Assembly: GCA_904419075.1 (NCBI GenBank)
Contig: CAJFQM010000005.1
Span: 62,001 to 126,000, forward strand
Source: an uncultured Clostridia bacterium
Lineage (GTDB): Bacteria > Bacillota > Clostridia > Christensenellales > Borkfalkiaceae
Reading direction: 5' to 3'
Length of the DNA stretch: 64,000 nucleotides
The notes beneath the pieces were generated by a model. The model saw only the letters and a list, made by a program, of their open reading frames with translations. It was not told the origin of the DNA and searched no databases. This document shows positions 19,011 through 27,915 of the stretch, piece by piece. Numbering within the stretch: the first letter of the stretch is position 1; each line of letters starts with the position of its first letter. The position numbers were made by a program, and so were the translations under genes.

Positions 19011-19044
19011 AAAAGCGGCCTTCGAAAGGGGAGGTCGCTTTTTT
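19011..19044 (+). terminator. intrinsic terminator after gltX
   Basis: Stem AAAGCGGCC/GGTCGCTTT with a 12-base loop and a run of Ts to 19044. Confidence 0.88.
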
Positions 19045-19051
19045 GTTTTGC

Positions 19052-19080
19052 AAAACGGCCGCGTCTCAATGGCGCGGCCG
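19052..19080 (-). terminator. intrinsic terminator after dapB
   Basis: CGGCCGCG/CGCGGCCG stem (19056-19063 with 19073-19080) followed on the minus strand by TTTT. It is back to back with the gltX terminator, insulating the convergent operons. Confidence 0.8.
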
Positions 19081-19086
19081 TCGGTA

Positions 19087-19839
19087 TTATGAATTTAACA
19101 GATTTTGCATGTCGTATTTTCCGGGCGCTTTTCCTGCAAGAAATTTCGCCGCGCGGATTGCTCCCGCTGCAAAAACCCGTTTGCTGCGAGCGCTGTGCGA
19201 AATGGTAAGAATTTCGTCCTCACCCGCGAACATCACTTCATGCTCGCCGACGATAGTTCCGCCGCGAACCGCATGAATTCCGATTTCTTCCCGCGTCCGC
19301 GCACCGACGATTCCGCTGCGTCCTTCGACGTATTTTTTCTTGCCGTCGAATACTTCGTTGATGCTGTCGGCCAGCATCAAGGCAGTGCCGGAGGGAGCGT
19401 CCTTTTTCAGATTGTGATGACGTTCCACGATTTCCACGTCGAACGCTTCGCCCAAAACTTCTGCCGCCGCTTTACAGAGCGCCTGCATCAGATTGATTCC
19501 GAGCGAGAGATTTGCCGTTTTGAAAATTGCCACGCGAGCGGAATATTCATCGACGAGCGCGAGTTCTTTCTCGCTGAATCCCGTACACGCGAGGACGATG
19601 CCCGCGCCTTTTTCCTCGGCGAATTTCAGGCGGTCTTCGAGTGCTTCCGGAGAGGAAAAGTCGATGATGACATCGACGGATTCCTTTACTTCCGAGAACG
19701 TTTTATAAACGGGAACGGAAAGCTGTTTAGGATAGAAGTCCACGCCGCAAACGGCTTTGGCTTCGGGATCGTTTTCTAAAAGGGAAAGGACGTTTCCGCC
19801 CATTTTCCCCGAAATGCCGCAAATGAGAATGTTCGTCAT
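19087..19839 (-). CDS. dapB: 4-hydroxy-tetrahydrodipicolinate reductase
   Basis: NAD(P)H-dependent reductase in diaminopimelate/lysine synthesis, acting just after DapA. 250 residues. The N-terminal nucleotide fold has LICGISGKMGG (residues ~5-15). The substrate-binding motif VERHHNLKKDAPSGTA (~135-150) holds the conserved His pair and Lys. The start overlaps the dapA stop by 4 bp, so translation is probably coupled. It is the last gene of the riboswitch-controlled asd-dapA-dapB operon. In spore formers this branch also feeds dipicolinate. Confidence 0.96.
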   Translation of the reverse strand: MTNILICGISGKMGGNVLSLLENDPEAKAVCGVDFYPKQLSVPVYKTFSEVKESVDVIIDFSSPEALEDRLKFAEEKGAGIVLACTGFSEKELALVDEYSARVAIFKTANLSLGINLMQALCKAAAEVLGEAFDVEIVERHHNLKKDAPSGTALMLADSINEVFDGKKKYVEGRSGIVGARTREEIGIHAVRGGTIVGEHEVMFAGEDEILTISHSARSKRVFAAGAIRAAKFLAGKAPGKYDMQNLLNS

Positions 19840-20729
19840 GCTTTTATCTCCAAACCGTAATCCGCCATGGCTTTGCGGAGTTTTTCTTTATTGTTCGGCT
19901 CTATTTCCGATAAGGGCGCGCGGGGCATTCCCGCGTCGAAGCCCAAGAGATTCATGGCCGCTTTTGCGGGAATAGGATTGACTTCGAGGAAACAAGCCTG
20001 CGAGAGCGGCAGAAGTTTATCCTGGAGTGCGCATGCTTCCTCCGTTCTTCCCTCCTTGATGAGGGTGTAGAGTTTTTTGACATCGGCGGGCACCACGTTG
20101 GAAAGCACCGAGATGACACCGTTGCCGCCGACGGCCAAAATGGGAAAGTTGAGCGCGTCTTCGCCCGAGTATAAGTCGCATTTCCCGCGGATAGAGCGAA
20201 AGGTTTCCATGGTTTGGCTCATGTTTCCGCCCGCGTCTTTGATTCCCGCCATATTGGGGATTTCCGCGATTCGCGCCATCGTCGCGGGCTGAATATTCAC
20301 GCCCGTGCGGGAGGGAACATTGTAGGCGATCACGGGAATTTTTACCGCTTCGCAGATGCTCTTATAATAGGCGTAAAGTCCGTTTTGCGTACATTTGTTG
20401 TAATAGGGGGTGACGGCAAGAAGTCCGTCTGCGCCGATAGCCTCCGCTTGTTTTGCCGCAGATACGGCATGTTCGGTGCAGTTGCTTCCGCAGCCGAAGA
20501 CGATTTTGATTCGTCCTTTCGCCTTTTTCACGGAGTATTCCATTACGGAAACTTTTTCTTCCTCCGTCATCGTCGCGGGTTCCCCGGTAGTGCCGAGAAT
20601 GACCAGCATATCCGTGCCGGCCGTAATCTGGCGTTCTATCATTTCCCCGAAAGTGTTAAAATTCACTCCGCCGTCCGCCCCGAAGGGGGTGATCATCGCA
20701 GTGGCGGTGCCGCTGAAAAATCCTGTCAT
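19836..20729 (-). CDS. dapA: 4-hydroxy-tetrahydrodipicolinate synthase
   Basis: Condenses pyruvate with aspartate semialdehyde, the committed step towards diaminopimelate and lysine. 297 residues, a TIM barrel. Visible landmarks: GTTGEPATMTEEEK (~46-59, normally GTTGES, the pyruvate-site Thr-Thr), the Tyr in VIAYNVPSRTG (~134-144), and the Schiff-base Lys in GIKDAGGN (~162-169). RBS GGGAGA is upstream. The gap to asd is 60 bp with no promoter evident, so it is co-transcribed. Confidence 0.96.
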   Translation of the reverse strand: MTGFFSGTATAMITPFGADGGVNFNTFGEMIERQITAGTDMLVILGTTGEPATMTEEEKVSVMEYSVKKAKGRIKIVFGCGSNCTEHAVSAAKQAEAIGADGLLAVTPYYNKCTQNGLYAYYKSICEAVKIPVIAYNVPSRTGVNIQPATMARIAEIPNMAGIKDAGGNMSQTMETFRSIRGKCDLYSGEDALNFPILAVGGNGVISVLSNVVPADVKKLYTLIKEGRTEEACALQDKLLPLSQACFLEVNPIPAKAAMNLLGFDAGMPRAPLSEIEPNNKEKLRKAMADYGLEIKA

Positions 20730-20789
20730 AATATACTATATTCTCCCTAAACCCCGTTTTAGTTACTTTTTTTAGAGGTTATTTTTCAT

Positions 20790-21869
20790 TTAATCGAAAT
20801 ATCCCTTGGCTGCCAACAGCTCCGCAAGAAGCACCGCGCCTCCCGCCGCGCCCCGCAGCGTGTTGTGGGAAAGTCCTACGAATTTATAATCGAATACCGT
20901 ATCTTCGCGCAGGCGGCCCGCCGATATCGTCATGCCGCCTCCCTCCATGCGGTCGGATTTCGTCTGCGGACGCGCGTCCTCTTCGAAATAACGGATGAAT
21001 CTTTCGGGGGCGGAGGGGAGTTTGAGCGCCTGCGGCTCTCCGCTGTAAGTCGCCCACGCTTCGAGTATTTCTTCTTTGGAGGGCTTTTTTTCAAAGGAGA
21101 CGAATACGGCCGCCATATGCCCGTCGGAAACGGGTACTCTGAGACATTGTGCCGTAATTACGGGACCGTTTGCGGAAACGATTTCCTTTCCTTCGATGTG
21201 TCCCCAGATTTTTAAGGGTTCCTTTTCGCTTTTTTCCTCTTCGCCGCCGATATAGGGGATTACGTTATCGATGATTTCCGGCATGGTAGCAAATGTTTTT
21301 CCCGCTCCGGAAATAGCCTGATAAGTACATACGGCCGCCGATTTTATATGAAATTTTTTCAACGGGTGCAGAAGGGGAACATAGGACTGCAAAGAACAGT
21401 TGGACTTGACGGCGATAAAGCCTTTCTTTGTTCCGAGACGCTCCTTTTGCGCAGAGATGATTTCGAGGTGCTCCGGATTGATTTCGGGAATCACCATAGG
21501 TACGTCCAGGGTGAAGCGGTGCGCGGAATTATTGGAAACTACGGGAATTTCCCGCTTCGCATAGTTCTCTTCGAGCACTTTTATCTTGGCTTTATCCATA
21601 TTGACGGCACAAAAGACGAAATCGACTTTTTCCGCTATGGCATCCAAGTCCTTTTCCGCGTCGAAAACGGTCATGGAAATATATTTTTCGGGAACGGGAC
21701 GGTCGAACGCCCATTTTTCCTTGACGGCTTCCCCGTAAGTTTTTCCGGCAGAACGACCGGACGCTGCCAAAGCCGTAACTTTGAACAGAGGGTGATTTTC
21801 GAGCAGGAGGAGGAATCGCTGTCCCACCATTCCCGTAGCGCCGATGACGCCTGCATTATATTGTTTCAT
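20790..21869 (-). CDS. asd: aspartate-semialdehyde dehydrogenase
   Basis: Reduces aspartyl phosphate to aspartate semialdehyde, the branch point for lysine/DAP, threonine and methionine. 359 residues, the longer archaeal/fungal-like class. NADP fold GVIGATGMVGQRF is at residues ~6-18; the catalytic Cys is in KSNCSLQSY (~153-161). HMAAVFVSF and the conserved ending LLAELLAAKGYFD match. The start is the ATG after AAGGAG; an in-frame TTG 30 codons upstream is rejected because it lies between the riboswitch and its terminator. First gene of the operon. Confidence 0.96.
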   Translation of the reverse strand: MKQYNAGVIGATGMVGQRFLLLLENHPLFKVTALAASGRSAGKTYGEAVKEKWAFDRPVPEKYISMTVFDAEKDLDAIAEKVDFVFCAVNMDKAKIKVLEENYAKREIPVVSNNSAHRFTLDVPMVIPEINPEHLEIISAQKERLGTKKGFIAVKSNCSLQSYVPLLHPLKKFHIKSAAVCTYQAISGAGKTFATMPEIIDNVIPYIGGEEEKSEKEPLKIWGHIEGKEIVSANGPVITAQCLRVPVSDGHMAAVFVSFEKKPSKEEILEAWATYSGEPQALKLPSAPERFIRYFEEDARPQTKSDRMEGGGMTISAGRLREDTVFDYKFVGLSHNTLRGAAGGAVLLAELLAAKGYFD

Positions 21870-21908
21870 AAAAATCTCCTTGGAATGTTTGAATAAAGAG
21901 AGGAACAA

Positions 21909-21932
21909 CAAAAAAGACGGCACAGGCCGTCT
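21909..21932 (-). terminator. riboswitch expression-platform terminator
   Basis: AGACGGC/GCCGTCT with a 4-base loop, followed on the minus strand by TTTTTT. It lies between the lysine aptamer and asd, as expected when lysine binding favours termination. Confidence 0.88.
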
Positions 21933-21969
21933 CGCGTTCGCAACATAGGGAACCCTCAAAGGGATTCGG

Positions 21970-22150
21970 TAAATAGCGCTTCACGGACGGTGACAGTCAT
22001 GCGGGTATTCTCCCGTATGCCCAACGCGGAAGGAAGGCACCGCGTTTCGGCGGAGATACCCTTTCCAGTCCGCCGTATGCTCTTCGGCCGCAAAATCTTC
22101 CGTATTTTGCTTTACGGCGGAGTACTCTTGTTCTTCCGCTCCTCTATTTA
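21970..22150 (-). promoter_or_regulatory. lysine riboswitch (L box) controlling asd-dapA-dapB
   Basis: The closing helix P1 pairs TAAATAG (22150-22144) with CTATTTA (21976-21970). Between them, in order on the minus strand, are the family's conserved blocks: AGAGGAGC near the 5' end, AAGAGTA, GAAAGGG followed by CTCCGCCGAA, then GGGC and GCATGACTGTCA. The size (181 nt) is right. Position, five-way layout and downstream terminator all fit a transcriptional OFF switch. A covariance-model hit to the lysine family would settle it. Confidence 0.92.
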
Positions 22151-22158
22151 ACGGTTTT

Positions 22159-22187
22159 ATTCTAACACAAGCCACGGGAAATGTCAA
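22159..22187 (-). promoter_or_regulatory. sigma-A promoter for the lysine operon
   Basis: On the minus strand TTGACA (22187-22182), 17-bp spacer, TAGAAT (22164-22159), placing the start just ahead of P1 of the riboswitch. Confidence 0.9.
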
Positions 22188-22236
22188 AGATTTTTGCCCG
22201 ATTGAAAATTTTATTTGAAATTTTTCCGAATTTTCC

Positions 22237-22265
22237 TTGAAATAATCATAAATTTGTAGTACAAT
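22237..22265 (+). promoter_or_regulatory. sigma-A promoter for the membrane-protein gene
   Basis: TTGAAA (22237-22242), 17-bp spacer, TACAAT (22260-22265), 46 bp before the start codon. It is divergent from the lysine operon promoter. Confidence 0.75.
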
Positions 22266-22310
22266 AAATAAGCAGGTTTTCTGATAATTAATTTTTTTGG
22301 AGTTTTATAC

Positions 22311-23606
22311 ATGGCACAGGAAAAGAAAGGGCTGATCGCCCGAATGCTCGAGGGCAAGGAAAAAAGCGAGGAGTATGCGAGAAGTACTCTCCCTACGAAT
22401 CGCTGGCAGCTCTTTTGGGATATTTTCAAGGGCAATTTCGGCAAAATTTTTAAGGTCAATTTACTTATTCTGATTTTCTTCATTCCCATCATTGCGATTT
22501 TTATCTTTCGTTTTGTCATGGATCAGAGTAACGGCATTACCTATCCGTTCGGGTCGAATCTCACCGTAGGTTATCCGGCTCAGCCGAGCATCGTGGGCTT
22601 TTCGGAAATGCTGCTCATGCAGACGGATGCGATCATGTACGGAGCCATCGCCGTCGCTTCTTTCATCGCGGCGGTAGGGCTTTCGGGCGGAATGTACGTT
22701 ATCCGCAATATGGTTTGGACCGAGGGGATTTTTGTCGCGAACGACTTTTGGCGCGGCGTCAAATTGAACTTTTGGAATGCGCTCCAAGCGGCTTTGTTCT
22801 TCTCCCTCATCATGCTTCTTTGTAAGTCGCTCATAAATATGACCGAGCTTTCGATCGCCACTCAGTCTTTGAGCAAAGGACAACGGGTTTGGTTCCGTAT
22901 TTCCGAAGCATTCAGCGGAATCATTATGGCGCTTGCCGCAATGATGTCCCTTTGGATGATTGCGCTCGGCGTAAACTATAAGCAGGGCGTTTGGACGCTC
23001 ATTAAAAATTCTTTCCTCATGACGATAGGCATGTTGCCGCAGTCATTGTTTTTCGGCGTGCTTGCGCTTCTTCCGTTCGGACTCTTTTTAATCGGCGGCG
23101 GTATTTTTACACTGATTGCGGGGATGCTTCTCATTCTGTTTGCTTTCGCGTATGCCTTGCTCGTGTGGCTTGATTTCGCGCAGTGGGCATTCGACAAATT
23201 CATCAATCCCAATATCAAAGGAGCGAAAGTCGGCAGAGGAATTTACAATAAAGACGGGACAAGCGCCTTGGTGGGTGGAGAAAGCGAAGCGGCTCTTCAA
23301 TATAAACGTGCTATTTTGGCCGCCGGAAAATCCAAATTGGTTTCCCGCCCGATCAAACCGATCGATGACTCGTTGCAGGTATACGAACTTCCGCAGTCCT
23401 TCACGCGGGAGGACTTACAACGCCTTAGAGAGAGCAAACAAAATATTGCAGAGGATACCGAAGCCTACGAGCAGGAGCATAAGAACGACAAGAGATACGT
23501 AGACTATAATAAACAGTTCGAGGAACGGGAAAAGGCTTTGCAGGAAGAAACGGACAAAAAGGGCAGGAAGAAAAAGAGAAAACCGCCCAAGATGCTCGGA
23601 GAATAA
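22311..23606 (+). CDS. polytopic membrane protein, YesL/DUF624-like
   Basis: 431 residues, function unknown. About six hydrophobic helices lie between residues ~45 and ~295, starting with FKVNLLILIFFIPIIAIFIF and including an Ala/Gly-rich pair around residue 115-140. The segment GMYVIRNMVWTEGIFVANDFW and the early NRWQLFWDIFKGNF resemble the YesL/DUF624 layout. A ~125-residue charged cytoplasmic tail follows, ending in a Lys/Arg cluster. It has its own promoter and a terminator-like hairpin after it. YesL proteins often sit with sugar transporters, but none is here. Family assignment is by resemblance only. Confidence 0.65.
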   Translation: MAQEKKGLIARMLEGKEKSEEYARSTLPTNRWQLFWDIFKGNFGKIFKVNLLILIFFIPIIAIFIFRFVMDQSNGITYPFGSNLTVGYPAQPSIVGFSEMLLMQTDAIMYGAIAVASFIAAVGLSGGMYVIRNMVWTEGIFVANDFWRGVKLNFWNALQAALFFSLIMLLCKSLINMTELSIATQSLSKGQRVWFRISEAFSGIIMALAAMMSLWMIALGVNYKQGVWTLIKNSFLMTIGMLPQSLFFGVLALLPFGLFLIGGGIFTLIAGMLLILFAFAYALLVWLDFAQWAFDKFINPNIKGAKVGRGIYNKDGTSALVGGESEAALQYKRAILAAGKSKLVSRPIKPIDDSLQVYELPQSFTREDLQRLRESKQNIAEDTEAYEQEHKNDKRYVDYNKQFEEREKALQEETDKKGRKKKRKPPKMLGE

Positions 23607-23616
23607 TTCCAGGACT

Positions 23617-23650
23617 CAGCCGGATATATCTATCCGGCTGGGCTTGTTTT
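23617..23650 (+). terminator. terminator after the membrane-protein gene
   Basis: Perfect 10-bp stem CAGCCGGATA/TATCCGGCTG with loop TATC, then GGCTTGTTTT. The T-rich part starts late, so termination may be incomplete. Confidence 0.7.
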
Positions 23651-23664
23651 AAGGAGAAGAAGAT

Positions 23665-24399
23665 ATGGAACGGGAAGCGGCTTATGCAGGGCTTGCCGAT
23701 TGGTTCGAATATCTCAACGACGACTGCGGCTATGAAAAGTGGTCGCAGTATTTAATTACGCAGCTCAGTGCATTTCCGTTGAGGAGCGGGCTGGATATCG
23801 GCTGTGGGGGCGGATGGTTCACGCGAGCTTTCCATCGCGCAGGCTATGCGATGACGGGGTTGGATATTTCTCCCGAAATGTTGAACTTCGCCGTGCGGCG
23901 TTCCCGGCAGGAGGGAGTGAATATTCGATATTTGCAGGGAGATATAGCAAGGTTCAAGACGCCGGAAAAATTCGATTTTGCGACGGCCGTCAATGATTGC
24001 GTCAATTATATTCCCAAAGAAAAACTCAAAAAAGCGTTTGGAAACGTCCGTTCCGCGTTAAATAAAAAGGGGATATTTCTTTTCGATATCAGTTCTCCGC
24101 GCAAATTTCGCGAAAAGATTGCAAATACTGTTTGCGCGGACGATCGGGAAGATGTCGTTTATCTTTCTTTTAACACTCTTGAAGGAGACAGAGTAACGAT
24201 GGACGTCACTCTGTTCGTTCGGCGCGGCGACGGCGCGTTTTCCCGTCGGGACGAAAAGCACATTCAATATATTTACGAGGAGGAAGAAATCGTTTCCGCG
24301 CTGTGCGCTTGCGGGTTTACGGTTCTAAAAACGGAAGGTCATCTCGGAGAAGATAAAACTTTGAGCGACCGACTCGTTTTTTTGGCACAGCGGAACTGA
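23665..24399 (+). CDS. class I SAM-dependent methyltransferase
   Basis: 244 residues. The SAM-binding motif I is LDIGCGGGWFTRAF (residues ~40-53), the acidic motif II loop is TGLDISPEML, and FDFATAVNDCVNYI is motif IV/post-II. LFDISSPRKFREKI matches small-molecule methyltransferases of the Methyltransf_25/11 group often found near hsp33-type genes in clostridia. The substrate is unknown. RBS AAGGAG precedes the ATG, and hslO begins 12 bases after the stop, so they are probably co-transcribed. Confidence 0.85.
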   Translation: MEREAAYAGLADWFEYLNDDCGYEKWSQYLITQLSAFPLRSGLDIGCGGGWFTRAFHRAGYAMTGLDISPEMLNFAVRRSRQEGVNIRYLQGDIARFKTPEKFDFATAVNDCVNYIPKEKLKKAFGNVRSALNKKGIFLFDISSPRKFREKIANTVCADDREDVVYLSFNTLEGDRVTMDVTLFVRRGDGAFSRRDEKHIQYIYEEEEIVSALCACGFTVLKTEGHLGEDKTLSDRLVFLAQRN

Positions 24400-24411
24400 G
24401 AAAATGAGAAT

Positions 24412-25239
24412 ATGGAGAACGTTTTAAGGACACTCATTCGTGACGAGCAGGTTTCCTTGACTTTGATAGAGGCGACCAAACTTGTGTCGGAAGCCGTCCG
24501 ACTGCATCATTTGACTCCTTCCTCGTCGATAATTTTAGGAAAGGCATTGGCGGCAGCGACTTTTATGAGTGCCTGTCTGAAAGAGGAGACCGGAGAAATA
24601 TCGGTAACCGTCAGGGGCGATTTCGGTTCTCTGTGCGTTTCGGGAAATCGCAAATTATATATTCGGGGGTATATTGACTCCGCTGAAAATTGGAAATCGT
24701 GCGGTTTCGGAAATAAAGGTACGTTTACGGTTGTGCGCGACGACGGTTACAGCCGCCCGTTTGTGGGGACGTGCGCTCTTCCCGAAAGCGGGGACGCGGA
24801 CGGCGCATTCGAGGAATATTATCGAATCAGCGAGCAGCTTCCTACTTTTATCGCGACGGTCGTCGAAATGTCGGAAGAGGGGAAATGTACGTTTGCTTCC
24901 GCGGCCGTTTTGCAACCGCTGCCGTTTGCGGACGAAAAGACGATACGGGAGCTTCCAAAGGGAAAAGAGCTCGAAAAGATTGCCGAAGAGATAAAAGCGA
25001 TCGGAATCAAAAAAGTCGCGGAATCTTATTTTTCGGCAAAATCGGCGGGATTGGAGCTGCGGGAAGCGGCATATAAATGTAATTGTTCGAGAGAGTATTT
25101 GAAAGGAGTTTTGGTTTCCCTCGGAAAAGAAGAGCTGGAAAAAATTTTACGGGAAGAGGGTGAAATAAAGGTACATTGTCATTATTGCAATAGGGATTAC
25201 CGCTTTACGGGGAAAGACGTAAAAGAGATGTTTCCGTAA
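24412..25239 (+). CDS. hslO: redox-regulated chaperone Hsp33
   Basis: Cytosolic holdase activated by oxidation and unfolding. 275 residues, short of the ~290 usual. The zinc centre is intact: CNC in YKCNCSREYLKG (~residues 222-226) and CHYC near the C-terminus (~residues 258-261), giving the CxC-x(n)-CxxC pattern. The N-terminal domain has VSEAVRLHHLTPSSSIILGKALAAA and SVTVRGDFG. It sits between a methyltransferase and a TPR gene on one strand. The RBS is weak (GAGAA). Confidence 0.95.
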   Translation: MENVLRTLIRDEQVSLTLIEATKLVSEAVRLHHLTPSSSIILGKALAAATFMSACLKEETGEISVTVRGDFGSLCVSGNRKLYIRGYIDSAENWKSCGFGNKGTFTVVRDDGYSRPFVGTCALPESGDADGAFEEYYRISEQLPTFIATVVEMSEEGKCTFASAAVLQPLPFADEKTIRELPKGKELEKIAEEIKAIGIKKVAESYFSAKSAGLELREAAYKCNCSREYLKGVLVSLGKEELEKILREEGEIKVHCHYCNRDYRFTGKDVKEMFP

Positions 25240-25272
25240 CGGGTCGGTTCGGAAACAAGGAAAGGAGTTTGC

Positions 25273-26952
25273 ATGACGGAACGGAAGGTGTTGAAAATAG
25301 ATTTCAGCAGGAATCGCCTGCGCGAAAGAGCCGAAAAATATTACGACGAAGGGAATTATCTCTCCGCCCTCCGTTTCACGTACAAGGAAATGTCTTTATA
25401 CGGCGGAAACGGGGAAACTTATATGATGCTCTCCGATATCTATGAAAACATGGAACTTTATTCTTCCGCGGTGAATTGCTGGTTCCGCTTTATGGATAAC
25501 TGTACGGGAGATGATTTGCCCGATATTTATGAGGGGCTCGCGGTCAATTACCTGAATATGGGAAACGAAGCACAGTCGGCTTTTTATTATAATAAACTCA
25601 TCGACGCGGACGATACCCTTACGGACGAAAATAAAGCGGAAATAGCCGAGACGTTCGCTCGGGATAAACGGAGCAATTTCCGTTTTGTGTATCCGCCGCG
25701 CTTTGCGGACTATTCGGGAGAGACGGAAGCGGGAGCCCGTGCTCTGAAAAACGGGGACTGTAAACGCGCGATCTCTGTTCTGTCCAAAGTGGAAAAGGGC
25801 TCGCCCGATTACGAACGTGCTCGGGAAATTCAGGCGGTAGCATATCTCCTTTCCGGACATGCGAAGGAAGCGGAAAGAATCTGTCTCGCTCTCATCGACG
25901 AAAATCAAGGAAACGTTCAGGCGCTGGCCACGCTCGCGGCGGTATATACCGAACAGGGAAAACACGAAGAGAGCAAAGCGGTGGCATTCCGACTTTGCGG
26001 GCTGAAAAATCTTACGCCGGAAGAGCAGTATAAGGTGGCCACGGTCTGCTGCGAAAATAATCTTCACGAACAGGCTTTGCAGCAATTCCTCGCTTTGGAA
26101 AAAGAAATTCCCTATGACGGGAATATGCTTTATTTCAAGAGCGTGGCGGCCTATAAGAGCGGGAAAACGGACCTTGCGATTTCCGCGCTGGAAACGCTCT
26201 GTACCATTTATCCCGATGCCGCCGTGGCGGAATACTATTTGAAAGCGATTCGCCGCCGTCGGGAAAATCCCGAAACGGAGCCGGAACCGGAAATGACTTA
26301 TTTTTATAAGATTCCGCAGGCGGAACGGGCGAAACGTTGTCGGGCGCTCTTAAAAATCGGAAAATATCCGCGCGCGGAAGCGGAATTGTTCGGAGCGCTC
26401 GCTTTGAAAGAGGGCTATTTCCGGTGGTGTTTCGACGAGATGGACGGGATGGAGCACGATTTGCAGTATCTTGCCATCGTTACGGCGGAACACGCCCGCG
26501 CGGACGGATTTCTCCGCGATATGCTTCTCGACTGTGAGGTGTCGGACGTCCTCAAAATAGAAGCGCTGCGCCTCTTATATTCGAGAAATGAAGATAACAC
26601 TTTCGGCGTGGTCGTCTGCAACATTTATAGGGATTTGCATCTCGGACGGATAAAAATCGGCAAGAGAAAACACAAACGGTTTGTAGAAGCTCATGCAAAG
26701 GTAGCTTCCAAGTTTACGATCATCAACGACGTTTACGGCGATAAAGTCAAAGCGATGACGGAATACGTCTATCGGGTTTTTGTTAAGAAAGATTGCTGGG
26801 AACTTGCGGAAAGTTCCGACGATCTCGCATGCGCGATTTATTTGCTCAGCGGACTCAAAGAAGTAGGGAAAGATGCAAAGACCGCTTCGCCCGCGTTTGA
26901 CGCGCATTCGGAGAACGTGGACCGAATTATGGCAGCGGTTTTATCGAAATAA
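25273..26952 (+). CDS. tetratricopeptide-repeat protein
   Basis: 559 residues with several degenerate TPR-like helix pairs, for example around ALRFTYKEMSLYGGNGETY (~30-50), NGDCKRAISVLSKVEKGSP (~158-176), LATLAAVYTEQGKHEESKAV and LYFKSVAAYKSGKTDLAISAL (~285-305). No signal peptide, membrane segment or enzyme motif is visible, so it is a cytosolic interaction scaffold of unknown partners. The last third (~340-559) has no obvious repeats. RBS AAAGGAG precedes the ATG. The next gene also looks like a helical-repeat protein, and the two may work together. I do not recognise a specific family. Confidence 0.75.
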   Translation: MTERKVLKIDFSRNRLRERAEKYYDEGNYLSALRFTYKEMSLYGGNGETYMMLSDIYENMELYSSAVNCWFRFMDNCTGDDLPDIYEGLAVNYLNMGNEAQSAFYYNKLIDADDTLTDENKAEIAETFARDKRSNFRFVYPPRFADYSGETEAGARALKNGDCKRAISVLSKVEKGSPDYERAREIQAVAYLLSGHAKEAERICLALIDENQGNVQALATLAAVYTEQGKHEESKAVAFRLCGLKNLTPEEQYKVATVCCENNLHEQALQQFLALEKEIPYDGNMLYFKSVAAYKSGKTDLAISALETLCTIYPDAAVAEYYLKAIRRRRENPETEPEPEMTYFYKIPQAERAKRCRALLKIGKYPRAEAELFGALALKEGYFRWCFDEMDGMEHDLQYLAIVTAEHARADGFLRDMLLDCEVSDVLKIEALRLLYSRNEDNTFGVVVCNIYRDLHLGRIKIGKRKHKRFVEAHAKVASKFTIINDVYGDKVKAMTEYVYRVFVKKDCWELAESSDDLACAIYLLSGLKEVGKDAKTASPAFDAHSENVDRIMAAVLSK

Positions 26953-27038
26953 CGTTGATGAGGCGTGATCCCGCCTCGGAATATTCCCTCGCGGCGGAAA
27001 AATGCGGCCGAAAGCACGAAACAATAAGGAGAAAACAA

Positions 27039-27875
27039 ATGAAACTGATAGATTTTGACGGATTGTTCGATGAAAAACTTTCGCAGTATATCGAGGAGAA
27101 CAAAGGAAAATATACGGAAAAACAGTGGGAGAATATCATTCCCAGACTCTATAAAAAATTTGGCGATACGTACGTGGCAAAAGTGAAATCCACGCCCAAG
27201 CAGTACTATGCGAAAATGACGGACGGAGAACTTGCCGAAACGCTCGGGGAACATCTGAAACAAAAAGTTCCCGTACCGGATTTTCTCTGTTCGGAAATAG
27301 AGAGCCGTAATTGTGCGGAGGTCCTTTTGCCGCTCTTGAAGAGCGATGACGGAGAAACGGTCTCTTACGCTCTCAATCTCGCGGGAATATCGGAGGGAGT
27401 CTTTTCGGTATGTTTCGATATTTTGACGCAGAATAAATTTGACGAGGATATTCGGGATGCCGCCGCCGATAAACTTAAAGAAAATGCTGACGCCGTGTCG
27501 TCGGACGCGTTGCGTTTCTATCGGGAAGGGCGTGCCGCGGAGTATATGCTTGAAATCCTTTCAAAAGTCACAAAACGGAACGAAGAGATTTTTGAAATCC
27601 TTTTGAATGAATTTCTTTCGGATGCGGAACGTGTTCCCGTTCGCGCTGGATATCTCGCCTCTTACGGAGACGAACGCGCTCTTCCGTATCTCATGAAGAA
27701 GATAGAGGACAGAACGATCGGTTTCGTCGAATTTCAGGAACTTAAATACGCCATCGAGGCGTTGGGCGGAGAATACAATGAACCGAGAGATTTTTCGGAC
27801 GACAAAGATTATCGTACGATAGAGGAAGCCTCTTTGAAAGAAGGCTTTTCGGGCGGAGGTTTTCCGCTCAGTTGA
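27039..27875 (+). CDS. hypothetical helical, possibly HEAT-like repeat protein
   Basis: 278 residues, not recognised. Apart from a lysine-rich N-terminal segment (~15-60), it is built of paired amphipathic helices such as VLLPLLKSDDGETVSYALNL (~98-117), ILTQNKFDEDIRDAAADKLK and RALPYLMKKIEDRTIGFVEF, the spacing seen in HEAT/ARM-type repeats. The last residues are a flexible Gly/Ser tail. There are no catalytic motifs. The ATG is chosen because AAGGAG lies just upstream; an earlier in-frame start overlaps a hairpin (GAGGCG/CGCCTC at 26960-26977). It follows the TPR gene on the same strand. Confidence 0.65.
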   Translation: MKLIDFDGLFDEKLSQYIEENKGKYTEKQWENIIPRLYKKFGDTYVAKVKSTPKQYYAKMTDGELAETLGEHLKQKVPVPDFLCSEIESRNCAEVLLPLLKSDDGETVSYALNLAGISEGVFSVCFDILTQNKFDEDIRDAAADKLKENADAVSSDALRFYREGRAAEYMLEILSKVTKRNEEIFEILLNEFLSDAERVPVRAGYLASYGDERALPYLMKKIEDRTIGFVEFQELKYAIEALGGEYNEPRDFSDDKDYRTIEEASLKEGFSGGGFPLS

Positions 27876-27915
27876 TTCCCTTTCGGGAGAAAATGCAAAA
27901 AACGCAGATTTGCTT

